64,000 nucleotides of DNA from Nocardia suismassiliense. Its GTDB lineage: Bacteria > Actinomycetota > Actinomycetes > Mycobacteriales > Mycobacteriaceae. The notes under the pieces were generated by a model. It had not been told where the DNA came from. It made no database searches and saw nothing but the letters and a program-made list of their open reading frames with translations. Positions 26,751 to 35,968 of the stretch are shown piece after piece. Location: the NCBI RefSeq assembly GCF_900269665.1, contig NZ_LT985361.1, forward strand, positions 783,361-847,360, written 5' to 3'. Position numbers and translations under genes: made by a program. Numbering within the stretch: the first letter of the stretch is position 1; every line of letters starts with the position of its first letter.

Positions 26751-26912
26751 ATGAGTGAAGCGAGCTTGTGGGAGTACGCGACCGTGCCGCTGTTGACGCA
26801 CGCGACCAAGCAGATTCTCGATCAGTGGGGCGCCGACGGGTGGGAGCTGGTGACCGTGCTGCCCGGGCCGACCGGCGAGCAGCACGTCGCCTACCTCAAG
26901 CGCCCGAAGTAA
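26751..26912 (+). CDS. Small DUF4177-type protein (Rv3678A type)
   Basis: A 53-aa protein of the DUF4177 type: WEYATVPLLTHATKQILDQWGADGWELVTVL has the aromatic, strand-helix-strand pattern of the family. ATG 26751 lies at the centre of a TCACTC-N4-GAGTGA inverted repeat (26743-26758). Next gene, RidA, begins 11 bp after its stop. Function unknown; the pair is conserved in mycolata. Confidence 0.82.
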   Translation: MSEASLWEYATVPLLTHATKQILDQWGADGWELVTVLPGPTGEQHVAYLKRPK

Positions 26913-26923
26913 AGGAGAAGGGG

Positions 26924-27391
26924 ATGACCGCAGTGACCGAATGGGAGACCAACCTCACCCGCCTCGGCCTGACCCTGCCTCCGGTGGCCGCGCCCGTGGC
27001 CGCCTACATTCCGGCGATCCGGACCGGTTCGCTGGTCTACACCTCCGGCCAGCTGCCGTTCGTGGACGGCGAGCTGTCGGCGGTCGGCAAGGTCGGCGCC
27101 GAGGTGACCACCGAGCAGGCGAAGGAAGCCGCGCGACTGTGCGCGCTCAACGCGCTGGCGGCGGTGCACAGCCTGGTCGGCCTGGACGCGGTGGTGCGCA
27201 TCGTGAAGGTGGTCGGATTCGTCGCCTCCGCACCGGGTTACAACGACCAGCCCGTCGTGATCAACGGCGCGTCGGAGTTCCTGGCCGAGGTCTTCGGTGA
27301 CGCGGGCGTGCACGCGCGTTCCGCGGTCGGCGTGTCCGAGCTGCCGAAGAACACCCCGGTCGAGGTAGAACTCATCGCCGAGGTGCGGTAA
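26924..27391 (+). CDS. RidA-family (YjgF/UK114) protein
   Basis: A 155-aa RidA-like protein. Family members deaminate reactive enamine/imine intermediates and act as trimers. GSLVYTSGQLPFVDGEL corresponds to the strand and substrate-pocket region, followed by the helical LCALNALAAVHSLVG and the closing VELIAEVR. AAAGGAG sits 8 bp before the ATG. Follows the DUF4177 gene and precedes the MBL hydrolase in a mycobacterial-like order (Rv3678c-Rv3677c). Confidence 0.88.
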   Translation: MTAVTEWETNLTRLGLTLPPVAAPVAAYIPAIRTGSLVYTSGQLPFVDGELSAVGKVGAEVTTEQAKEAARLCALNALAAVHSLVGLDAVVRIVKVVGFVASAPGYNDQPVVINGASEFLAEVFGDAGVHARSAVGVSELPKNTPVEVELIAEVR

Positions 27392-27437
27392 CAACTGAAA
27401 AGTCCCGGACTGGGATTCGATCGACTGGGGTACATCG

Positions 27438-28232
27438 ATGACGCTGACTCATCCCGCGTACGGACAACTACGGCAGGTCACCCCGACGGCAGCGGTGCTG
27501 CTGGCGGACAATCCCGGCCAGATGACGCTGGACGGCACCAACACCTGGATCCTGCGGGCGCCGGGCCGGTCGGATTGTGTGGTGGTCGATCCCGGTCCGA
27601 AGGACAAGGCGCACAGCGCCAAGATCGCCGAGGTCACCGGGGGCGAAATCGCACTCACGTTGATCACGCACCGGCACCACGATCACACCGGCGGCATCGA
27701 TCACCTGGTGAAGATGACCGGAACCCCCGTGCGCGCCAAGGACACCGGCTTTCTGCGCGGTTCGGACGCACCACCGCTGGTCGACGGTGAGGTGATCGAG
27801 GCCGCAGGTCTGCGCCTCACCGTGGTGGCGACACCGGGCCACACCGGGGATTCGACGAGTTTCCTGCTCGACGACGCGGTGCTGACCGGTGACACGATTC
27901 TGGGCAGCGGCACCACCGTGCTCGACTCGAGCGACGGCACCCTGGCCGACTATCTGGCCTCACTGGACCGGCTGGTCGAGATCGGTGCGGGGAAGGCACT
28001 GCTGCCCGCGCACGGACCGGACCATCCCGATCTGGCGCCGGTCGCCCGGTACTACATCACGCACCGGCAGGAACGCCTCGATCAAGTGCGCGAGGCGTTG
28101 CGGGTGCTCGGCCCGAAGGCGAGCGCGATGGCCGTGGTCCGTCGCGTCTACGCCGATGTCGACAAACGACTCTGGCTGGCCGCCCGCAGCTCGGTGCAGG
28201 CGCAGCTGGAGTATCTACGCGCCGAAGGCTGA
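27438..28232 (+). CDS. Metallo-beta-lactamase-fold hydrolase (LACTB2-like, Rv3677c type)
   Basis: 264 aa. The Zn motif THRHHDHTGGI (HxHxDH) and later ATPGHTGDS, VLTGDTILG and LLPAHGP supply the remaining metal ligands. The C-terminal winged region (HRQERLDQVREALRVLG, then VVRRVYADV) is the extra domain found in LACTB2/RNase-like members, so nucleic acid may be the substrate. Soluble, no signal peptide. ATG 27438. Confidence 0.87.
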   Translation: MTLTHPAYGQLRQVTPTAAVLLADNPGQMTLDGTNTWILRAPGRSDCVVVDPGPKDKAHSAKIAEVTGGEIALTLITHRHHDHTGGIDHLVKMTGTPVRAKDTGFLRGSDAPPLVDGEVIEAAGLRLTVVATPGHTGDSTSFLLDDAVLTGDTILGSGTTVLDSSDGTLADYLASLDRLVEIGAGKALLPAHGPDHPDLAPVARYYITHRQERLDQVREALRVLGPKASAMAVVRRVYADVDKRLWLAARSSVQAQLEYLRAEG

Positions 28233-28264
28233 GCAGTACCTACCCAGCCGAAGGCTGAGCGCAC

Positions 28265-28308
28265 GACAACACGCTGGGCTCCAGGAGCTCTGAACCCAGC
28301 GTGTTGTC
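28265..28308. terminator. Terminator between the MBL gene and crp
   Basis: A perfect 14-bp stem (28265-28278 with 28295-28308) and a 16-nt loop between convergent genes. Just upstream, GCCGAAGGCTGAGC occurs twice (28221 and 28247), the first copy spanning the MBL stop codon: a small local duplication. Confidence 0.8.
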
Positions 28309-28327
28309 CGGTCGTGTCGAGCTTGCG

Positions 28328-29002
28328 TCAGCGCGCGCGGCGCGCCAGTCGCTCCGAGTCGGAGATGAGCACGCTCTTGCCCTCCAGCCGCAGCCAACCG
28401 CGGTGCGCGAAGTCGGCGAGCGCCTTGTTCACGGTTTCGCGGGAGGCGCCGACCAGCTGGGCGATCTCCTCCTGGGTCAGGTCGTGGGTGACCCGCAGCG
28501 CGCCGGCCTCCTGGGTGCCGAACCGCTGCGCGAGTTGCAGCAGCGCCTTGGCGACCCGGCCGGGCACGTCGGTGAAGATTAGGTCGGCCAAGTTGTTGTT
28601 GGTGCGACGCAGGCGACGCGCGAGCACGCGGAGCAACTGCTCGGCGATCTCGGGCCGCTGATCGATCCAGGACTTCAGCGCGTCGCGATCCATGGTGACG
28701 GCGCGGACCTCGGTCACCGTGGTGGCGGTGGAGGTACGCGGGCCCGGATCGAAGATCGACAGCTCGCCGAACATGTCCGACGGGCCCATGATGGTCAGCA
28801 GATTCTCCCGGCCATCCGGTGATCTGCGGCCGATCTTCACCTTGCCCGAGGTGATGATGTAGAGCCGGTCTCCCGGCTCACCCTCGTTGAAGATGACGTG
28901 GCCGCGCGGAAAATCCACCGGCTGCAATTGCTTGGCGAGGGCGGCCACCGCAGTGGGCTCGACGCCCTGGAAGATGCCTGCTCTGGCGAGGGCCTCGTCC
29001 AC
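28328..29002 (-). CDS. crp: cAMP receptor protein CRP
   Basis: 224 aa. The N-terminal cyclic-nucleotide-binding domain contains the phosphate-binding cassette [18 protein letters not shown] (about residues 78-95). The dimerisation helix follows, then a C-terminal HTH with the recognition helix in [14 protein letters not shown]. Very close to M. tuberculosis Crp (Rv3676), which recognises GTGA-N6-TCAC type sites. GTG 29002 with AAGGAG 7 bp upstream is a clear start. One perfect target site is present in this window at 44801-44816. Confidence 0.95.
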   Translation of the reverse strand: MDEALARAGIFQGVEPTAVAALAKQLQPVDFPRGHVIFNEGEPGDRLYIITSGKVKIGRRSPDGRENLLTIMGPSDMFGELSIFDPGPRTSTATTVTEVRAVTMDRDALKSWIDQRPEIAEQLLRVLARRLRRTNNNLADLIFTDVPGRVAKALLQLAQRFGTQEAGALRVTHDLTQEEIAQLVGASRETVNKALADFAHRGWLRLEGKSVLISDSERLARRAR

Positions 29003-29250
29003 TTATGTGCTCCTTATGGGAAATGGCTCCGTACTGGACCGAAAGCGACTCGGCCAACAGCGCAGTCTACGCGGCATGATGACAGCGTAGTGACAGACAC
29101 CACGTAACGAGTGGATTGCGTGGCGCAGCGAAGAACCGTACCAGTGTTTGTCGGCGGTGTTCGCAGGTCCCTGCCTGATTGTGCGAGCTGCCGCCGCCGG
29201 GCCCGTCGCGGCCCCGGTGGCTGGTGCGCGGTTCCCGCCTCGGGCGAGCG

Positions 29251-29493
29251 TTAACTCGCCCGGGCCACATCCAGCTCTTCGCCGCGGGTACGGCGCTTGC
29301 GCATCCGTGCCACGGCGGCCGGCAGGCCGAGCCTCGTCAGCTCTTTCACTTCTGCGTTGCTTGCTTTGTCCAGGTACTGCTGAACCTCTTCGTCGGGTTC
29401 GAGAAGTTTGCGGAGCCGGTTCTCGACCCGCTCCATACCCAGTGCGAACAGCATCAACAGCACTGGGAAGAGCACCACAGCGAGTCCTTGCAT
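29251..29493 (-). CDS. Small membrane protein (Rv3675-position)
   Basis: 80 aa: a short N-terminal TM helix ([21 protein letters not shown]) followed by an acidic and then basic cytoplasmic tail ([26 protein letters not shown]). It lies between crp and nth, where M. tuberculosis has the membrane protein Rv3675. ATG 29493 lacks a Shine-Dalgarno; the GGAGG seen here belongs to the opposite strand. Function unknown. Confidence 0.7.
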   Translation of the reverse strand: MQGLAVVLFPVLLMLFALGMERVENRLRKLLEPDEEVQQYLDKASNAEVKELTRLGLPAAVARMRKRRTRGEELDVARAS

Positions 29494-29584
29494 ACGGAGG
29501 AGTAAACACGGTCTAGGTCTCAGATGGAACACGGCAACCGAACTGGACGGGCAACGTTGGCCGACGGTTCCGTATGGTGGACAG

Positions 29585-30418
29585 GTGCGTGTCACCCCCT
29601 CTGCAGCCGCCGGAAACGGGCGTGCGTCCGCCCCCGAGGCGACCGATGCGCAACCCGCCGCGGTCGCCGCTCCGAAACGGAAATCCCGCGCGCGACAGGC
29701 GGAAACCCAGCTCGGACTAGTTCGCCGGGCGCGCCGGATGAATCGCACACTGGCCGCCGCTTTCCCGGATGCGCATTGTGAGCTGGACTTCACCACACCG
29801 CTCGAATTAGCGGTCGCGACAATACTTTCCGCGCAGTCCACGGATGTGCGGGTGAATCTCACCACGCCCGCGCTGTTCGCCAAGTACCCCGACGCGCGCG
29901 CCTACGCCGAGGCCAACCGGGCCGAGCTGGAGGAATACATCCGCTCGACGGGTTTCTTTCGCAACAAGGCCAACTCGCTGATCGGCCTCGGTCAGGCGCT
30001 GCTGGAGCGACACGATGGTGAATTGCCTCACACCATGGACGAACTCGTGCAATTGCCCGGGATCGGCCGCAAGACCGCCAACGTGATTCTCGGCAACGCG
30101 TTCGGTGTGCCGGGCATCACCGTCGACACCCATTTCGGCCGGCTGGTCCGGCGCTGGCAGTGGACCGATGAGGAAGACCCGGTGAAGGTCGAACACATCA
30201 TCGGCGAGCTGATCGAGCGCAAAGACTGGACGATGCTGTCGCACCGGGTGATCTTCCACGGCCGCCGGGTGTGCCATGCCCGCAAACCGGCCTGCGGTGT
30301 GTGCGTACTCGCCAAGGACTGTCCCTCGTTCGGGGTCGGCCCCACCGACCCGGACACCGCCGCCGAGCTGGTCAAGGGTCCGGAGAAGGAGCATCTGCTC
30401 GAGCTGGTGGGCCGGTGA
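29585..30418 (+). CDS. nth: Endonuclease III
   Basis: A 277-aa base-excision-repair glycosylase/AP lyase for oxidised pyrimidines. The helix-hairpin-helix reads [17 protein letters not shown] with the catalytic Lys; [12 protein letters not shown] supplies the catalytic Asp. The C-terminus carries the [4Fe-4S] motif C-x6-C-x2-C-x5-C ([17 protein letters not shown]). About 50 residues of basic, alanine-rich N-terminal extension precede the core. Start GTG 29585 is chosen as the first in-frame start after the divergent promoter; a later ATG (MNRTLAAAF) is possible. Overlaps tlpA by 4 bp. Confidence 0.92.
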   Translation: MRVTPSAAAGNGRASAPEATDAQPAAVAAPKRKSRARQAETQLGLVRRARRMNRTLAAAFPDAHCELDFTTPLELAVATILSAQSTDVRVNLTTPALFAKYPDARAYAEANRAELEEYIRSTGFFRNKANSLIGLGQALLERHDGELPHTMDELVQLPGIGRKTANVILGNAFGVPGITVDTHFGRLVRRWQWTDEEDPVKVEHIIGELIERKDWTMLSHRVIFHGRRVCHARKPACGVCVLAKDCPSFGVGPTDPDTAAELVKGPEKEHLLELVGR

Positions 30419-31053
30419 GACAACTCCCGGTCGCCTGGCGATGGGCGCTGGCCGGATTGATCGCGGTGATCGCGCTGGCGGTTGCGCTGTGGCCGCGGAG
30501 CCGTGACGCCGACACCGCGGCGGACAACGGCAGGCAGGCCCGCGCCGATGCCGGGGTATCCGAGCAGCAACGTCTCGCCGCGAACCTCGCGGCCTGCCCG
30601 CGACCCGCGGCGGGCGCCACCGGTTCCGGCCCGCTGGCCGGCCTCACTGTCGGCTGCCTGGCCGACGGCGAGACCGTCGACTTGGCCGCCGCGCTCGCGG
30701 GTAAGCCTGCGCTGCTGAATCTCTGGGCATACTGGTGCGGACCGTGTGCGCAAGAATTGCCGTATTTGCAGCAGTTCGCCCAACGTGCCGGAAACGCGAT
30801 TACCGTGCTGACCGTGCACAGCGACCCCGATGAGGCCAAGGCGATTTCACGATTGACCGGATTGAACGTGAAACTCCCTGGTGTCCTCGATGCCGACGCG
30901 CGGGTGCGCACGGCGGTCGGCGCTCCCGCGGTGCTGCCGATTTCGGTGCTGCTGCGGGCGGACGGTTCGGTCGCAGAGGTCGTAGTGCGCGCGTTCAGCG
31001 GGGTGGACGACATCAGCGACACCGTCGCCCGGGAACTGGGAGTCGCCGCATGA
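30415..31053 (+). CDS. TlpA/ResA-like membrane-anchored thioredoxin (Rv3673c type)
   Basis: 212 aa. An N-terminal signal-anchor ([19 protein letters not shown]) places the thioredoxin domain outside the membrane. Active site WCGPC within [16 protein letters not shown], cis-Pro in [12 protein letters not shown] second Cys pair (AACP, VGCL) precedes the fold. GTG start overlaps the nth stop (GTGA). In the operon nth-tlpA-nudix-marP it may keep exported disulfides, such as that of MarP, in order (inference). Confidence 0.88.
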   Translation: MRQLPVAWRWALAGLIAVIALAVALWPRSRDADTAADNGRQARADAGVSEQQRLAANLAACPRPAAGATGSGPLAGLTVGCLADGETVDLAAALAGKPALLNLWAYWCGPCAQELPYLQQFAQRAGNAITVLTVHSDPDEAKAISRLTGLNVKLPGVLDADARVRTAVGAPAVLPISVLLRADGSVAEVVVRAFSGVDDISDTVARELGVAA

Positions 31054-31766
31054 CCATCCCGGTGCCCGAAGACATTCCGAAGTGGCTGAGCAAAACCACC
31101 GAGCCCGCGGCGGATACCTCGGACACACTCACCCTCGCGCGCACCTTGCGCCGCGCCATGTCGCTGACAACGACCCCGCGGCAAGCGGCGGTCCTGGTGC
31201 TGTTCGGCGGCTCGCCCGAGGCCGATCCGGCCGCGCCGGGCGGTCTGCCCGCCGACGCGGAGGTGTTGCTCACCCAGCGCGCCGCGACCATGCGCCAGCA
31301 TCGCGGCCAGGTCGCGTTCCCCGGCGGCGCGGTGGATCCCGGTGACACCGGTCCGATCGACACCGCACTGCGCGAGGCATGCGAAGAGACCGGGCTAGAA
31401 CGTTCCGGCGTGGAACCCCTTGCGGTGCTGCCGAAGTTGTTCGTGCCGCCGTCGCGGTTCGATGTGACACCGGTGGTGGCCTACTGGCGCACCCCCAGCG
31501 AGGTCGGCGTGGTCGACGAGAGCGAGACCGAACGGGTGGTGCGAGTGCCGTTGTCCGCGTTGCTCGATCCGGCGAACCGCTTTCTGGTGCGCGGCAGCCT
31601 CGGCTATCAGAGCCCCGCCTTCCAAGTGGACGGCATGCTGGTCTGGGGTCTCACCGGCGGCATCCTGGCGGGCATTTTCAAAGCCGCGGGCTGGGAACAC
31701 GATTGGGACCACAAGGACGTGCGTGATCTAGAGACCGCCCTCGCCGACGTGGGCATGACGTTATGA
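31050..31766 (+). CDS. Nudix hydrolase, CoA pyrophosphatase type
   Basis: 238 aa. The UPF0035 signature LLTQRAATMRQHRGQVAFPGG directly precedes the Nudix box (GGAVDPGDTG...ALREACEETGL), in which the first E of the box is D. These two motifs together define CoA diphosphohydrolases (CoA to 4'-phosphopantetheine and 3',5'-ADP). Both ends overlap neighbours by 4 bp. Confidence 0.87.
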   Translation: MTIPVPEDIPKWLSKTTEPAADTSDTLTLARTLRRAMSLTTTPRQAAVLVLFGGSPEADPAAPGGLPADAEVLLTQRAATMRQHRGQVAFPGGAVDPGDTGPIDTALREACEETGLERSGVEPLAVLPKLFVPPSRFDVTPVVAYWRTPSEVGVVDESETERVVRVPLSALLDPANRFLVRGSLGYQSPAFQVDGMLVWGLTGGILAGIFKAAGWEHDWDHKDVRDLETALADVGMTL

Positions 31767-32956
31767 CCTCCTCGGCCTGGCTCGATATCGCGGTGGTGCT
31801 GCTCGCGCTGCTGGCCGCCTCCTCGGGGTGGCGGCAAGGCGCGGTCGCGTCCGCTCTCGCCTTCCTCGGCGTGGTGCTCGGCGCGGTCGCCGGCATTCTC
31901 ATCGCGCCGCACATCCTGGTCCACGTCGACGAGGGCCGCACCCGGGTGCTCACCGGTGTGCTGCTGATCGTGGTGCTGGTGATCATCGGCGAGGTCGCGG
32001 GCATGGTGCTCGGCCGCGCCGCACGCAGCGGCATGCGACATCCGTTCACCCGCAGTGTGGACAGCGTGGTCGGCGCCGTGCTGCAGGCGGTGGCCGTGCT
32101 GGTCACCGCGTGGCTGCTCGCGCTGCCACTGGCCACCTCGTCGCAGCCGTCGATCGCCACCGCGATCAACGGTTCGCGGGTGCTCACCGACGTCAACGAG
32201 GTCGCGCCGAACTGGCTGCGCCGCCTGCCCAACGAATTCTCCAAGCTGCTCAACACCTCCGGCCTGCCGGACGTGATCGGCCCCTTCGGCCGCGCCCCGA
32301 TCGCCGCCGTCGACGCGCCGGACCCCAGCGTGCTGTCCAGCCCCGTCGCCGCCGCACTGCAGCAGAGCGTGCTGCGCATCCGCGGCGTCGCGCCGAGCTG
32401 CCAGCGGGCACTGGAAGGTTCGGGTTTCGTGATCGCCCCCGAGCGGATCATGACCAACGCCCACGTGGTCGCCGGCACCACCAGCGTGGTGGTGGACACG
32501 GTGCGTGGGCCACTGGACGCGAACGTGGTGCTGTTCGACCCGTCCAAGGACGTCGCGGTGCTCGCGGTGCCCGGGCTCACCGCCCCGGTGGTGCCGCAGG
32601 CACCCGCGGCCGCGCGGCCCGGCGACAGCGCCATCGTGCTCGGCTACCCAGGCGGTGGTCCGTACACGGCGAGCGCGGCCCGTATCCGCGAGACGTTGGA
32701 CCTCACCGGTCCCACGATCTATCGGGACGGCACCGTGGAACGCGAGGTCTACACCGTCCGTGGCCGCGTCCGCGCGGGCAACTCCGGTGGGCCGCTGGTG
32801 GACACCGAGGGTGAGGTGCTCGGAGTCGTCTTCGGTGCCGCCGTGACCGACGACGACACGGGTTACGTGCTCACGTTGGCCGAGGTCCGCGCCCAACTCG
32901 ATGCCGCGACCGGGTCGAACATCCCGGTGGGCACCGGTGCCTGCGTACTGAGCTGA
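31763..32956 (+). CDS. marP: Membrane serine protease MarP
   Basis: 397 aa. Four TM helices with a CvpA-like domain in residues 1-125 are followed by a linker and a periplasmic chymotrypsin-like domain with H234 (TNAHVV), D263 (SKDVAVL) and S341 (GNSGGPL). C213 and C394 sit where MarP has its redox-sensitive disulfide. In M. tuberculosis MarP (Rv3671c) is required for pH homeostasis in acid and cleaves the RipA peptidoglycan hydrolase. Start overlaps the Nudix stop (ATGA). Confidence 0.93.
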   Translation: MTSSAWLDIAVVLLALLAASSGWRQGAVASALAFLGVVLGAVAGILIAPHILVHVDEGRTRVLTGVLLIVVLVIIGEVAGMVLGRAARSGMRHPFTRSVDSVVGAVLQAVAVLVTAWLLALPLATSSQPSIATAINGSRVLTDVNEVAPNWLRRLPNEFSKLLNTSGLPDVIGPFGRAPIAAVDAPDPSVLSSPVAAALQQSVLRIRGVAPSCQRALEGSGFVIAPERIMTNAHVVAGTTSVVVDTVRGPLDANVVLFDPSKDVAVLAVPGLTAPVVPQAPAAARPGDSAIVLGYPGGGPYTASAARIRETLDLTGPTIYRDGTVEREVYTVRGRVRAGNSGGPLVDTEGEVLGVVFGAAVTDDDTGYVLTLAEVRAQLDAATGSNIPVGTGACVLS

Positions 32957-32961
32957 GACGG

Positions 32962-33000
32962 TCCCGGGTCTGGTTCGACACAGTCGGACTCGACCCGGGA
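32962..33000. terminator. Terminator between marP and ephE
   Basis: A 9-bp perfect stem TCCCGGGTC / GACCCGGGA with a 21-nt loop between convergent genes. Confidence 0.65.
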
Positions 33001-33010
33001 ATCCGCCGCG

Positions 33011-33946
33011 CTACGCGAGCAGCTTCGCCAGCTCCGCGGTCACCACGTCCGGATTCTCCTGGTGCGCATAGTGCCCCGCAGCGGGAACGGTGGCCAGGCG
33101 GCGGTCCGGAGAGAGATGACTGCCGCGCCGGAAGGTGCTGCCGAGCACGTAGGGGTCCAGGTCACCCCGCATAGCCAGCACCGGGATGCGGATCGGCTCG
33201 CGCATGGTGGCCATGAACCGGCGGCCATCGGGGCGCCACTGACTGCGGAAGGCCCAGCGCTGATATTCCAGCGCACAGTGTGCCGCGCCGGGAATCTGGA
33301 TGGCCGAGCGCATGCGCCGCGCCGTGTCGACGAATTCGGTGGTGCCGGACCAGGATCCGCTCACCCGGGCGCGCAGCATGCGCTCGACCTCGAACCCGTC
33401 ACCGGTGGTCAGCAGCCGTTCGCCGTAGCGGGGCAGCTGGTAGCGCAGAAAGTTCGGCAGCCAGGTCGCGCGCTGGTGCCGGTTGCGCAGCACCGCGCTC
33501 TTGAGGGCCGCGGGATGCGGCGAGCTCACCACCGCGATGGACCGAACCAGCCGGGGGTGCAGCACCGCGGTCGCCCAGCACACCAGCCCGCCGTCGGCGT
33601 GCCCGACCAGGGTCGCGTCGGTGTAGCCGAGCGCGCGGATGAGCCCGGCGATATCGCCGGCCAGGGTCCAGCCGTCGTAGCCGCGCGGCGGTTTGTCGCT
33701 GTCGCCGTACCCGCGCAGGTCCACCGCCACTGTGCGATACCCGAGCTCGGCGAGCCCGGTCAGCTGATGTCGCCAGGACCACCAGAAGTCGGCGAAGCCG
33801 TGCAACAGCACGACCAGCGGCGCGTCGGTGCGCTCGGGAGCGGCATCCACCACGTGGAATCGAATGCCGTTGGCATGAACGTCCCGATGCGCCCACGGGC
33901 CGTCGAAACGGACGCTGGACGGATCCGGAATGAAGTGCGACGACAC
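33011..33946 (-). CDS. ephE: Alpha/beta hydrolase, EphE-like epoxide hydrolase
   Basis: 311 aa. The oxyanion motif is LLHGFADFWWSWRHQL (HG-F/W). The nucleophile elbow GHADGGL has Asp, not Ser, as nucleophile, as in epoxide hydrolases and haloalkane dehalogenases; the charge-relay Asp is in MRGDLDPYV and the His in PAAGHYAHQENP. This motif set and the position between marP and Rv3669 identify EphE (Rv3670). GTG 33946 without a strong Shine-Dalgarno. Substrate unknown. Confidence 0.82.
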   Translation of the reverse strand: MSSHFIPDPSSVRFDGPWAHRDVHANGIRFHVVDAAPERTDAPLVVLLHGFADFWWSWRHQLTGLAELGYRTVAVDLRGYGDSDKPPRGYDGWTLAGDIAGLIRALGYTDATLVGHADGGLVCWATAVLHPRLVRSIAVVSSPHPAALKSAVLRNRHQRATWLPNFLRYQLPRYGERLLTTGDGFEVERMLRARVSGSWSGTTEFVDTARRMRSAIQIPGAAHCALEYQRWAFRSQWRPDGRRFMATMREPIRIPVLAMRGDLDPYVLGSTFRRGSHLSPDRRLATVPAAGHYAHQENPDVVTAELAKLLA

Positions 33947-33992
33947 GCCGAGGCAGCCTAGTAGTTCGGGGTATCCGCGCGCGAGCGAGCGG

Positions 33993-34499
33993 TTACGAAG
34001 CGGGTTTTTCCAGCGAACGGTAGTCGTCGTGCGCGGCCGCGCCGAAGCCGTGCGGCAGCACCGCCTTGGCCTGCTTGAGCGAGTCGATCGTCTTCTCCGG
34101 CGCCCGCAGTTTCTTCACTCGCAGATAGCCGAGGAAGGCGAGCAGCGCGGTCGCGACGATCATCAGCGCGAACACGATCAGGAAGGCGGCCCAGCGGGCC
34201 AGCCACACGTCGAGCAGTTCACCGAGGAAGAAGAAAAAGAAGAACGTGCTGAACAGCAGGACGGTCAGCGCGAGGATGAAGTAGACGCTGCCCTGCAGGC
34301 CCTTCTTGATCTCACCGGTCACCTCGGCCTTGGCCAGGGCGACCTCCGCGCGGACCAGGGTGGACATCTGCTCGGTCGCGTCGCGCACCAGCGTGCCGAA
34401 GCTGGCGCTGCCGCTGGGGTTGGCGTCGGACAGGGGAATGGAGGTCACCGTACGACCGCGCTGTGCGTCGTTCCCGTTACCGCCGTTTGTGAAACTCAC
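33993..34499 (-). CDS. DUF1469/phage-holin-superfamily membrane protein (Rv3669 type)
   Basis: 168 aa. It has a hydrophilic N-terminus with a conserved amphipathic ASFGTLVRDATEQMSTLVRAEVALAKAE helix, then two long TM helices separated by a short turn (LLFSTFFFFFFLGELLDVWL). This is the actinobacterial putative superfamily III holin, a membrane-remodelling or envelope protein in host genomes. The GTG start overlaps the nhaA stop by 4 bp (GTGA); AGGGAGAAGGG is 8 bp upstream. Confidence 0.85.
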   Translation of the reverse strand: MSFTNGGNGNDAQRGRTVTSIPLSDANPSGSASFGTLVRDATEQMSTLVRAEVALAKAEVTGEIKKGLQGSVYFILALTVLLFSTFFFFFFLGELLDVWLARWAAFLIVFALMIVATALLAFLGYLRVKKLRAPEKTIDSLKQAKAVLPHGFGAAAHDDYRSLEKPAS

Positions 34500-35758
34500 T
34501 TGGTAGACCCTTCTCCCTGTCCAGGCACTGCTTCGGCCTCACTCTTTCGTTGTAGCGCACGGGCGTCCCGCCGCGCCTGGTGGACACGCCCACGTCGCAA
34601 CAGTAGCGCCGAACCGGCGAGCGACGCCGCCATTGATGTGACCAACACAGCGGCCTTCGCCAATTCCACCGCGGAGCCGTCGTCGACGTCGGCAAGCGCG
34701 AGTTCTGCCACCAGAAGGCTAACGGTGAACCCGATCGCGCCGAGCACCGACAGGGCGAACATGTCGCGATAACCCAATCCGGCCGGGCGCTTCGCCACGC
34801 CCAACCGGATTGCGAGCCAGCTGATCCCGAAGATTCCCACGGTCTTGCCGAGCAAGAGGCCGAGAATCACGGCCAGCGCCAGCCTGTCGCTGAACAGCTC
34901 GCCGAACACCTTGCCGTCCAACGGAACTCCGGAGGCGAACAACGCGAACAACGGCACACACAGTCCGGCCGAGATCGGCTGGATGAGATGCTCCAACCGG
35001 GTGGCGGGCGCCTGCTCCTCGCCGGGGTCCAAGCGCACCCTGGTGAGCAGGCCGAGGGCCACGCCGGCCAGCGTCGGATGGATGCCCGCCTCGTGCAGCG
35101 CGTACCAGGACACCAGCGCCAGCGGAACATAGAGCCAGGGCGTGCTGATCCGCTTGTGCTGGGCCAGCGCCCAGCCCGCGAAGCAGGACACGGCGGCCAG
35201 CAGCCACAGCAACGACAGCGTGGTGGTGAACAAGACGGCAATGAGGATGATGGCGACCAGGTCGTCGACCACCGCGAGACTGAGCAGGAACACTCGCGCG
35301 CTCGTCGGGATGCGCGAACCGGTCATGGCGAGCACGGCCAGTGCGAACGCGATATCGGTGGCCACCGGAATGGCCCAGCCGCGATCCATCCCGGGCTCGC
35401 CGAAGCCGACCGCCAGGGCGATCAGGGCCGGGGTGACCACGCCGCCGAGCGCCGCGATGATCGGCAACGCCGCCCGCTTCGGATCGGCCAGTTCGCCGAC
35501 CACGAGCTCGCGTTTGAGCTCCAGCCCGGCGACGAAGAAGAAGATGGCGAGCAGGCCGTCTTTCGTCCAGTCCGCCAGCGTGAGATCGAGGTGCAGCGGC
35601 GCGATCGCCAGCGGCGTCTCGGTCATCGTCACGTAGCTGTCGCCCCACGGCGAGTTCACCCACAGCAACGCCACGGCGGCCGCGAGGAGCAGGATTGCGC
35701 CGCCGACTGTTTCGGTGCGGAGATAGCGGGATAGTTCCGAGCGCACTTGCGTGATCAC
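34496..35758 (-). CDS. nhaA: Na+/H+ antiporter NhaA
   Basis: A 420-aa, roughly 12-TM electrogenic antiporter. The ion site is the Asp pair in LAVVDDLVAIILIA, and VATDIAFALAVLAM contributes the TM4 region of the crossing helices. GTG 35758 with AAAGG 6 bp upstream. It is translationally coupled to the Rv3669-type gene; M. tuberculosis has no nhaA at this position, so it was inserted or lost relative to mycobacteria. Probably helps pH/Na+ homeostasis. Confidence 0.93.
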   Translation of the reverse strand: MITQVRSELSRYLRTETVGGAILLLAAAVALLWVNSPWGDSYVTMTETPLAIAPLHLDLTLADWTKDGLLAIFFFVAGLELKRELVVGELADPKRAALPIIAALGGVVTPALIALAVGFGEPGMDRGWAIPVATDIAFALAVLAMTGSRIPTSARVFLLSLAVVDDLVAIILIAVLFTTTLSLLWLLAAVSCFAGWALAQHKRISTPWLYVPLALVSWYALHEAGIHPTLAGVALGLLTRVRLDPGEEQAPATRLEHLIQPISAGLCVPLFALFASGVPLDGKVFGELFSDRLALAVILGLLLGKTVGIFGISWLAIRLGVAKRPAGLGYRDMFALSVLGAIGFTVSLLVAELALADVDDGSAVELAKAAVLVTSMAASLAGSALLLRRGRVHQARRDARALQRKSEAEAVPGQGEGSTK

Positions 35759-35876
35759 GGGGAACCTTTCGGCGTCGGTCGGTCAACGCTGCGACCACGC
35801 CATCCACCGACTCGGCTGTCAGGCACGCTCGCAGGCCGACCAGACTTCCCGGCACACCTTACGCAATCCTAACGGG

Positions 35877-35910
35877 TAGGGCCGGTGACGAAACACCGCC
35901 ACCGGCCCTA
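35877..35910 (-). terminator. acs terminator
   Basis: A perfect 11-bp stem TAGGGCCGGTG / CACCGGCCCTA with a 12-nt loop, 59 bp beyond the acs stop. Confidence 0.8.
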
Positions 35911-35968
35911 ACATGGAGCGCTTGCGAGCCGCGAATGCGCGAGGCCGCATGTGTGCCCCGCTGAACGG

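Noticed and set aside
26743..26758. TCACTC-N4-GAGTGA palindrome over the DUF4177 start codon
   Set aside because: Could be an operator, but two 6-bp arms are not rare enough to claim function without conservation data.
29003..29110. CRP autoregulatory site upstream of crp (GTGACAGACACCAC region)
   Set aside because: Only one half-site matches; the second arm does not fit TCAC.
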